The translations under genes were made by a program, and so were the position numbers. Below are positions 1 through 4,974 of a DNA stretch of 5,734 nt, piece after piece. The first letter of the stretch is position 1; every line of letters begins with the position of its first letter. The stretch lies in contig JAJRPK010000425.1 in the NCBI GenBank assembly GCA_024280785.1, forward strand, positions 1-5,734. The letters run 5' to 3'. A model generated the notes under the pieces. That model was not told the DNA's origin. It saw nothing but the letters and a program-made list of their open reading frames with translations, and made no database searches. The DNA is from Gammaproteobacteria bacterium (GTDB taxonomy: Bacteria; Pseudomonadota; Gammaproteobacteria; Pseudomonadales; UBA7434).

Positions 1-212
1 AGCATTCTCACGTAACCACCCAGTGGCAATGCCGCTATAACAAACTCCGTTCCATATCGATCTGTCCGTTTGAACAGGGGCCGACCAAAACCCACCGAAA
101 AGGTTAGCACCTTCACGGAGCAACGCCTTGCGGCCCAAAAATGGCCGTACTCATGTATCGACACCAATATTGCCAAGGTCAATATAAAATAGAGCAAATC
201 AGTTAGAAGCAA
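1..212 (-). CDS. rseP: RseP site-2 zinc metalloprotease, N-terminal part (runs off the left edge)
   Basis: First 70 codons of the inner-membrane zinc protease that makes the second, intramembrane cut in the anti-sigma factor RseA and so releases sigma-E under envelope stress. The translation has a first membrane segment (about residues 5-19) that leads into the zinc motif HEYGH at 20-24 (HExxH; E21 is the expected catalytic residue). Conserved FSVGFG (38-43), RTDRYGTEF (49-57) and LPLGGYVRM (62-70) follow, as in E. coli RseP. The start is TTG at 210-212: it has a GGAGG five bases upstream and puts HExxH at the usual distance from the N-terminus. An in-frame TAA at 234-236 rules out a start further upstream, apart from two TTG codons at 225-230 that lie before the GGAGG. 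The gene is 57 bp after dxr in the same direction, as in many gammaproteobacteria. The second PDZ/LDG half lies outside the window. Confidence 0.93.
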   Translation of the reverse strand, partial: MLLTDLLYFILTLAILVSIHEYGHFWAARRCSVKVLTFSVGFGRPLFKRTDRYGTEFVIAALPLGGYVRM

Positions 213-217
213 TGTAG

Positions 218-222
218 CCTCC
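218..222 (-). promoter_or_regulatory. Ribosome binding site of rseP (GGAGG)
   Basis: GGAGG on the minus strand, five bases before the TTG at 212. It is the only strong Shine-Dalgarno match in the dxr-rseP gap and decides the start: no ATG or GTG in this frame lies between the upstream in-frame TAA (234-236) and the HExxH motif. Confidence 0.8.
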
Positions 223-269
223 AGCAACAATGCTTAGCCGGGACGAACTAATGTATGGCCAAATTAGCA

Positions 270-1577
270 TCAATGTTTAACCTCATGTTTTGTCGCATTT
301 AGTGTCACAGCCCCATGTAATTTTGCCACGCGAGTACCCAGCGAAACCGAATGACCGTTATTAGTACAGCTCGCCAGAGCGAGCTGTCTTGCTCGTAAAT
401 CTATCTGTTGGATTTCTTCAAAGCTTGTCGGTTCCTCAAAGGGTATTTTTTCTACAGTCCGTTCGATAATAACGGGAATATCGCTGAACTTGATCCGTTC
501 GTGCAAAAATTCATCCACGGCCACTTCATTAGCAGCATTCAATACAATGGGTAAGCTGCCTCTTTCTGTTGCTGCTATTCTTGCTAGCGCGAGCATAGGA
601 AAACGCTGAGTATCAGGCTCTTCAAAAGTTAGCCCCGTCATTTTCGACCAACTTAAGCTTTCAACCCCCGATGCCATTCTCGACGGAAAAGCAAGCCCGT
701 GAGCAATAGGCGTCCGCATATCGGGGTGACCTAGCTGCGCTAGTACGGATCCATCGACATATTCAACCATTGAATGAATTACACTTTGCGGGTGCACCAC
801 TATATCAACCCTGTCAGCCGCACATGAAAACATCCAGCAAGCCTCAATCAACTCCAAGCCTTTGTTCATCATTGTCGCCGAATCTACCGAGATCTTTTTG
901 CCCATTGACCAATTAGGGTGCGCGCAAGCTTGCGAGGGAGTCACCAAAGAAAACTCGAGCAGTGGGAGTTGGCGAAATGGCCCGCCAGATCCCGTTAAAA
1001 GAATTTTTTTAATCCCCAGCTTGTCTAAGCTAGCGACTCCCGATTCTGTTTTCAATAGATCTTCACTTATCGTACGATCTGGCATACATTGAAAAATAGC
1101 ATTGTGCTCGCTATCAATCGGTAACAGCACGGCGCCCGGCCTCTCTACTGCTGTCATAAATAGTTGACCGGCCATCACCAGGGATTCTTTATTAGCCAAC
1201 AAGACTTTCTTTCCCGCGTTCACGGCTGCCATTGTTGACGATAGGCCTGCTCCCCCGACAATCGCAGCCATGACCGTATCGACACCATCATCGCTCGCAA
1301 TAACCGACAAGCCATCTTCTCCGACCAGTAACTCTGTTTTTAAGCCTTGCTCTTTGAAACGTGCAGCCAACCCAACGGCCTTCGATGCATCTTTCAAAAC
1401 GGCATAACGTGGATGAAATTGTTTGCACTGTTCCAGCAATAGATCAGCACTTGTATTCGCTGATAAAGCAAATAGCTCATAACGCTCTGGATGAAGCGCT
1501 AAAACAGCCAACGTGTTCTGACCAACTGAGCCCGTACTTCCTAATATGGCAACAGATTGAACTGAGTCAGTTTCCAA
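270..1577 (-). CDS. dxr: 1-deoxy-D-xylulose 5-phosphate reductoisomerase (Dxr/IspC)
   Basis: Cytoplasmic enzyme that converts DXP to 2-C-methyl-D-erythritol 4-phosphate with NADPH and a divalent metal; it is the first committed step of the MEP isoprenoid pathway and the fosmidomycin target. In the 435-residue translation the NADPH-binding GSTGSVG is at 13-19 and LLANKESLVMAG at 126-137. The metal ligands are D155 and E157 in PIDSEHN and E242 in NKGLE. The substrate-binding GSGGPFR is at 196-202, the flexible-loop HPNWSMG at 220-226 and SVDSATMMNKG at 230-240. Every catalytic residue I can place is present. The start is TTG at 1575-1577, with AGGGG six bases upstream overlapping the cdsA stop; no ATG or GTG precedes the GSTGSVG motif in frame. 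The protein is about 37 residues longer than E. coli Dxr (398 as remembered): roughly five at the N-terminus, six between D155 and S197 and about 26 at the C-terminus. It lies 9 bp after cdsA, so translation is probably coupled. Confidence 0.97.
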   Translation of the reverse strand: METDSVQSVAILGSTGSVGQNTLAVLALHPERYELFALSANTSADLLLEQCKQFHPRYAVLKDASKAVGLAARFKEQGLKTELLVGEDGLSVIASDDGVDTVMAAIVGGAGLSSTMAAVNAGKKVLLANKESLVMAGQLFMTAVERPGAVLLPIDSEHNAIFQCMPDRTISEDLLKTESGVASLDKLGIKKILLTGSGGPFRQLPLLEFSLVTPSQACAHPNWSMGKKISVDSATMMNKGLELIEACWMFSCAADRVDIVVHPQSVIHSMVEYVDGSVLAQLGHPDMRTPIAHGLAFPSRMASGVESLSWSKMTGLTFEEPDTQRFPMLALARIAATERGSLPIVLNAANEVAVDEFLHERIKFSDIPVIIERTVEKIPFEEPTSFEEIQQIDLRARQLALASCTNNGHSVSLGTRVAKLHGAVTLNATKHEVKH

Positions 1578-1583
1578 TTCCTT

Positions 1584-1588
1584 CCCCT
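1584..1588 (-). promoter_or_regulatory. Ribosome binding site of dxr, overlapping the cdsA stop codon
   Basis: AGGGG on the minus strand, six bases before the TTG start of dxr. It shares bases with the TAG stop of cdsA (1587-1589), so a ribosome finishing cdsA sits on the dxr initiation site. A second purine run, AAGGAA, directly abuts the TTG and is too close to act as the main Shine-Dalgarno. Confidence 0.65.
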
Positions 1589-2513
1589 ACCAGCCAAGCG
1601 TTAGGAGTACTAACGCAAAAATTGGGAATGCCGATGTCAAACCGTCTATACGATCTAAAACCCCACCGTGGCCAGGAAAAATACTGCCACTATCTTTAAT
1701 TCCTGAACAGCGTTTCAACATACTCTCGAATAAATCACCTAACACCGAAACGCTGGCAACCAATCCACTCACCAGCATAAACAAGCCAAGCGAAATTGCC
1801 GGTGTCTCTACACCGGCAAGGGATGATTCAGCAGAAGCACCCGTAGCAGCAATTACAGGTAAAGTATTGACATACATACTTTCTACATAAGTAAAATAAA
1901 ATATTGGCGCTAGCAGTTGCGACGCAATAATACCGCCGAAAAAACCTTCTCTCGTTTTACCCGGGCTAACCGCAACAACTAGTTTATTTTTACCCAACAT
2001 TTTACCGACAAAATAGGCACCTACATCTGCAGCGGCCACTATCGTCACCACGTATACCACCCAAAACTGCCCGTTCAAATGAAATCGTGTATACAACAGC
2101 GCAATCCAAGTGCCTATAAGGAGTAAAATGCCTAAGACAATCCGCGTCAATCGACTCGACCACAGCGGTTGACTCGCTGGATAACTAATAATTAGCACAA
2201 ATCCTAACAACCAAAACAAGCCCGAAAAATAAAAAGCCGGCATAAACCAGATGCTTTGCTCTAACACTTGAAGTTTTGCGACATTAACAACTCCGAGATT
2301 GGCCGCTACAAAACCAAGCAGCATAGCAACTAACAATACAAACGATAACCTGCCCAACGTACCCTTTACCTCTGCCAGCGCAGACCATTCCCAAGCAGCA
2401 GAGAGAATTAAAGCCACACAAATTCCAACAAAAAACACAGGGGATTCTGCGAAGAGCGCAAGTAGAAAACCAGTGACTAAGACAAGTCCTGTAGCAATTC
2501 GTTGTTTAAGCAT
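1587..2513 (-). CDS. cdsA: Phosphatidate cytidylyltransferase (CDP-diglyceride synthase)
   Basis: Integral inner-membrane enzyme that joins CTP and phosphatidic acid to give CDP-diacylglycerol, the precursor of phosphatidylethanolamine, phosphatidylglycerol and cardiolipin. The 308-residue protein is strongly hydrophobic, with about eight or nine likely membrane segments (roughly 8-21, 27-45, 57-77, 92-110, 124-142, 150-168, 192-210, 240-258, 292-307). The family signature is complete near the C-terminus: SVLGDLFESMLKR (256-268), then GIKDSGSIFPGHGG (271-284) and LDRIDGL (286-292). K273, D274, D287 and D290 fall at the conserved positions. Upstream, AADVGAYFVGK (161-171) and SPGKTREG (183-190) are also typical. 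It is about 20 residues longer than E. coli CdsA, mainly through a longer loop at about 209-240. The ATG start overlaps the end of uppS by 8 bp, with a weak AGGT six bases upstream, which suggests translational coupling. Confidence 0.97.
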   Translation of the reverse strand: MLKQRIATGLVLVTGFLLALFAESPVFFVGICVALILSAAWEWSALAEVKGTLGRLSFVLLVAMLLGFVAANLGVVNVAKLQVLEQSIWFMPAFYFSGLFWLLGFVLIISYPASQPLWSSRLTRIVLGILLLIGTWIALLYTRFHLNGQFWVVYVVTIVAAADVGAYFVGKMLGKNKLVVAVSPGKTREGFFGGIIASQLLAPIFYFTYVESMYVNTLPVIAATGASAESSLAGVETPAISLGLFMLVSGLVASVSVLGDLFESMLKRCSGIKDSGSIFPGHGGVLDRIDGLTSAFPIFALVLLTLGW

Positions 2514-3327
2514 GACCTACCTGATCGGCCGCGGTTAGCTGATCCGAATTCTTACCATAACGTCGTTGTCTAGCAGCAAACGCGGTCACAGCTTTATCAA
2601 TTTCTACTTCACCAAAATCAGGCCAATAACAATTGGTAAAATAAAGCTCAGCGTAAGACAGCTGCCAAAGGAGGAAGTTACTAATTCGGTATTCCCCACC
2701 ACTGCGAATACACAAATCGGGCGGAGGAAGGTCGCTTAATGCCATATGTTGACCAACAAGTCCCTCCGTGATTGATGAAGGGTCCAGTTTACCCTCTTGA
2801 ACTTGCTGCACAATATTCCGGGTTGCTTGAGTAATATCCCAATGACCACCATAATCTACCGCCAGTACCAAGGTGCTTCCGCTATTGTCTTTGGTCAGAA
2901 CTTCGGCCTTTTCCATCTGCCGAACTATCTCTGAATTTAACCGCTCACGAGATCCGATAAAACGAACCCGTACATTTTTGCGATGCAAGGAGGCTACTTC
3001 ACGTTTAAGGTAATGAAGCAGGAGACGCATCAAGGAGCTCACTTCATCAGCAGAACGCTGCCAATTTTCACTGCTGAATGCAAACAACGTCAACACTTCT
3101 ATCTGATGCTTTTCACAGGCGGACAAGACTTTGCGGATAGCCTCGACTCCCGCTTTATGCCCACTAAAGCGTGGCAATAAACGCTTTTTAGTCCAACGGT
3201 TGTTGCCATCCATAATAATAGCGACATGCTTTAGTTCACCACTGCTAGCAGCTGACGTTAACGAGTCCGCTGCGTGCCGGGATGCTTTAGCCTCCGACGT
3301 AGGTTTACCAGGGGGCGAAGTCGTCAT
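2506..3327 (-). CDS. uppS: Isoprenyl transferase / undecaprenyl diphosphate synthase
   Basis: Cytoplasmic cis-prenyltransferase that adds isopentenyl units to farnesyl diphosphate to form the C55 undecaprenyl diphosphate carrier for peptidoglycan and O-antigen. Residue numbers here count from the GTG at 3333 (275 aa). HVAIIMDGNNRW (36-47) holds the catalytic Asp at 42; FSGHKAG is at 56-62, LTLFAFSSENW at 81-91, YGGHWDI at 161-167 and IRSGGEYRISNFLLWQ at 209-224, followed by YFTNCYWPDF (231-240). All blocks are in the expected order. Two substitutions stand out against E. coli: VDYGGH for ANYGGR and GGEYR for GGEHR. The start is ATG 3327 or GTG 3333; neither has a clear Shine-Dalgarno, and an in-frame TAA at 3343-3345 excludes anything further upstream. 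I chose the ATG (273 aa). About 35 low-complexity Ser/Ala/Thr-rich residues precede the catalytic domain, more than in E. coli. The last 8 bp overlap cdsA. Confidence 0.95.
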   Translation of the reverse strand: MTTSPPGKPTSEAKASRHAADSLTSAASSGELKHVAIIMDGNNRWTKKRLLPRFSGHKAGVEAIRKVLSACEKHQIEVLTLFAFSSENWQRSADEVSSLMRLLLHYLKREVASLHRKNVRVRFIGSRERLNSEIVRQMEKAEVLTKDNSGSTLVLAVDYGGHWDITQATRNIVQQVQEGKLDPSSITEGLVGQHMALSDLPPPDLCIRSGGEYRISNFLLWQLSYAELYFTNCYWPDFGEVEIDKAVTAFAARQRRYGKNSDQLTAADQVGHA

Positions 3328-3437
3328 AAGCACTTTATTATTTTAACGTCGTCACGATACATGGGAGAGACTACTCGCTAAAGGAACAAGTCATTCTTAA
3401 AGGGATAAGGAATAAAAAAGATTCGCAACCATAAGGA

Positions 3438-3995
3438 TTAAATTTCGAGTAAATCAGCTTCTTTGCTTTTTAAAGCTTGCTCTATTTTAGCGATAAAGCT
3501 ATCGGTCACCTTTTGAATATCTTCTTGCGCCTTTCGCTCGTGATCTTCAGATATCTCTTTCATTTTTAACAGCTCTTTAATATCCGCCAGAACATCTCGC
3601 CTAATACTTCTTACTGACACCCGACCCGTCTCAGCCTCATGCCGTGCCTGCTTGATATACCCTTTGCGAGTTTCCTCCGTTAACGCGGGCATGGGGACAC
3701 GGATAACCGTTCCTGCTGTAGCAGGATTCAACCCCAAATCTGCCTTCATGATGGCTTTTTCAATATCTGGCACCATGTGCTTTTCCCATGGAGTCACCGA
3801 CAGTGTACGCCCATCTTCTACCGACACATTAGCAACTTGCGATAGTGGCGTCTCAGAGCCGTAATAGTCCACCCTAATACCCTCTAGAATACTGGGATGC
3901 GCGCGACCAGTACGAATCTTATTGAAGGAAGTCGCTAATGCATCAATACTTTTTTGCATTCGCTCATTGGCATCCTGCTTGTATTCATCTAACAC
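3438..3995 (-). CDS. frr: Ribosome recycling factor
   Basis: Cytoplasmic factor that, with EF-G, splits the post-termination 70S ribosome. From GTG 3995 the protein is 185 residues, exactly the E. coli length, and its first 13 residues align without gaps (DA at 8-9, RM at 12-13). Conserved features: KIRTGRAHPSILEGI (26-40), YYGSETPLSQVANV (44-57), the domain II region around VEDGRTL (59-65), DLGLNPATAG (86-95), IRVPMPALTEETR (98-110), the basic VRSIRRD (128-134, containing R132), then KEISEDHERKAQEDIQKVTD (146-165) in the helical bundle. The open frame extends upstream to a TTG at 4031. However, GGAGG at 4005-4009 is well placed for GTG 3995, and the alignment excludes the 12 extra residues. 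It lies 101 bp after pyrH; pyrH-frr is one of the most conserved bacterial gene pairs. Confidence 0.97.
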   Translation of the reverse strand: MLDEYKQDANERMQKSIDALATSFNKIRTGRAHPSILEGIRVDYYGSETPLSQVANVSVEDGRTLSVTPWEKHMVPDIEKAIMKADLGLNPATAGTVIRVPMPALTEETRKGYIKQARHEAETGRVSVRSIRRDVLADIKELLKMKEISEDHERKAQEDIQKVTDSFIAKIEQALKSKEADLLEI

Positions 3996-4004
3996 CGTAA
4001 CAAT

Positions 4005-4009
4005 CCTCC
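4005..4009 (-). promoter_or_regulatory. Ribosome binding site of frr, deciding a GTG start
   Basis: GGAGG on the minus strand with nine bases to the GTG at 3993-3995. It lies inside the longer open frame (TTG at 4031), so it argues against that upstream start and for the 185-residue protein. Confidence 0.8.
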
Positions 4010-4096
4010 AATTCTCTCTCAAACAAGCCAACTAATAAACTCAGACCTAAAATCGAGCTAATCAATTATTCTTGAGCAGCCCATTGTCATAATCGC

Positions 4097-4822
4097 TTAT
4101 TGTATCAATGTGCCCTCTTTTCCGCCCACTACAATATTCACAAGTGCGCCGGTCTTTTCCATCTCAAAGACTCTAACTGGCATTGAGTGATCCCTACACA
4201 AACAGATAGCAGTGAGGTCCATAACCTCCAATTTACGATCGAGCACCTCATCGTAGCTTAGGGAATCAAATTTGATCGCATTAGGATTTTTCATTGGATC
4301 AGAATCGTAGACACCATCGACTTTCGTTGCCTTTAACATCAATTCTGCGTTTACTTCAATGGCTCTAAGCGCGGCAGCCGAATCAGTAGTAAAGAACGGA
4401 TTACCCGTTCCTGCCGAGAATATGACCACATCTCCCTGATCCAAACATCTGAGCGCCGAACGGCGGTCGTAACGGTCGACTACCCCGCTCATTGGGATTG
4501 CCGACATCGCCGTGGTGTTGATGTTGACTCTCTCCAGCGCGTCGCGCATCGCTAATGCATTCATAGTAGTCGCTAACATTCCCATTTGATCGCCAGTCAC
4601 ACGATCCATTCCCGCTTTACTAAGCGCAGCTCCGCGAAATAGGTTGCCACCACCAATGACCAGGCCTACTTGCACTCCGATTCCAATTAGCTGACCGATC
4701 TCAAGGGCCATTTTTTCTAAAACCCGTGGGTCTATACCAAACTCGCCATCACCTTGTAAAGCTTCGCCGCTAAGCTTTAACAGCACCCGTTTATACTTAA
4801 CATCACTTGCCGCATTAGCCAT
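4097..4822 (-). CDS. pyrH: UMP kinase
   Basis: Cytoplasmic hexameric kinase of the amino-acid-kinase fold that phosphorylates UMP to UDP with ATP. It feeds UTP, CTP and UDP-sugar synthesis; bacterial members are typically activated by GTP and inhibited by UTP. Counting from ATG 4822 (241 residues, the E. coli length), LLKLSGEALQG is at 14-24, VIGGGNLFRGA at 55-65 and DQMGMLATTMNALAMRDAL at 78-96. SAIPMSG at 107-113 is followed by SAGTGNPFFTTDSAA (136-150) for UMP/phosphate binding, LKATKVDGVYDSDP (163-176), RDHSMPVRVF (210-219) and the C-terminal GKEGTLI (234-240). No key residue appears missing. Two ATG codons are adjacent (4823-4825 and 4820-4822). The second is preferred because GAGGG (4829-4833) is six bases from it but only three from the first. 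As the first gene after the tsf terminator, it probably heads its own transcript with frr and the envelope genes. Confidence 0.97.
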   Translation of the reverse strand: MANAASDVKYKRVLLKLSGEALQGDGEFGIDPRVLEKMALEIGQLIGIGVQVGLVIGGGNLFRGAALSKAGMDRVTGDQMGMLATTMNALAMRDALERVNINTTAMSAIPMSGVVDRYDRRSALRCLDQGDVVIFSAGTGNPFFTTDSAAALRAIEVNAELMLKATKVDGVYDSDPMKNPNAIKFDSLSYDEVLDRKLEVMDLTAICLCRDHSMPVRVFEMEKTGALVNIVVGGKEGTLIQ

Positions 4823-4825
4823 CAT

Positions 4826-4940
4826 CTGCCCTCACTTTATCTCGTTTTATACCAACATCAAGCCATCTATAACACAGCCGATCAGTATTGAAGCAAATAC
4901 CTTTATACGCTATATAACTGAGCTTTATCGATTGCCACCT
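4826..4940 (-). promoter_or_regulatory. Probable promoter region and leader of the pyrH transcript
   Basis: The stretch between the tsf terminator and pyrH is A/T-rich and has no open frame of its own. Because the terminator blocks read-through, a promoter is expected here. Candidate minus-strand elements are a TATAAA at 4902-4907, a TATAAA at 4846-4851, and a TG-extended TATAGA at 4866-4871 (TG at 4873-4874) with a TTGCTT at 4891-4896. The last pair has a long 19-base spacer, and the two TATAAA boxes lack a good -35 at the right distance, so I cannot choose between them. The existence of a promoter is inferred mainly from position. Confidence 0.35.
4829..4833 (-). promoter_or_regulatory. Ribosome binding site of pyrH (GAGGG)
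   Basis: GAGGG on the minus strand ahead of two tandem ATG codons. Spacing is three bases to the first and six to the second, which favours initiation at 4822. Confidence 0.6.
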
Positions 4941-4973
4941 AAAAAAAAGGGCGCTCAAAGCGCCCTTTTTTTT
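4941..4973 (-). terminator. Intrinsic terminator after tsf (symmetrical, bidirectional form)
   Basis: A perfect inverted repeat: eight A, then a 7-bp GC-rich arm (GGGCGCT), a three-base loop at 4956-4958, the matching arm (AGCGCCC) and eight T. Read on the minus strand, the GC hairpin is followed directly by a T8 run, the classic Rho-independent signal. Because A8 mirrors T8, it has the same form on the plus strand. It begins one base after the tsf stop (4975-4977) and separates rpsB-tsf from pyrH. No gene converges on it from the left, so termination of tsf is the likely role. Confidence 0.93.
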
Positions 4974-4974
4974 A

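Noticed and set aside
862..1092. Plus-strand open frame inside dxr
   Set aside because: Fully antisense to the Dxr substrate-binding region; no family resemblance.
1361..1699. Plus-strand 112-codon open frame across the dxr start and cdsA end
   Set aside because: It is antisense to two confidently identified genes, has no recognisable motif and no good ribosome binding site; it is a shadow of the coding bias of dxr and cdsA.
2299..2538. Plus-strand open frame over the start of cdsA
   Set aside because: Antisense to the cdsA membrane segments and the uppS end; its Thr/Asn/Ser-rich translation looks like a reverse reading of hydrophobic codons.
3334..3437. Possible terminator or promoter in the frr-uppS gap
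   Set aside because: There are A-rich and T-rich runs and a TAAAAT box at about 3340-3345, but no stable GC hairpin and no -35 at the right distance.
3996..4031. Longer frr starting at TTG 4031
   Set aside because: It would put the GGAGG ribosome binding site inside the gene and add 12 residues not found in the family; GTG 3995 gives exactly the E. coli length.
4032..4096. Possible terminator in the pyrH-frr gap
   Set aside because: Only short A/T-rich inverted matches such as TAATTGATTA; no GC stem followed by a T run.
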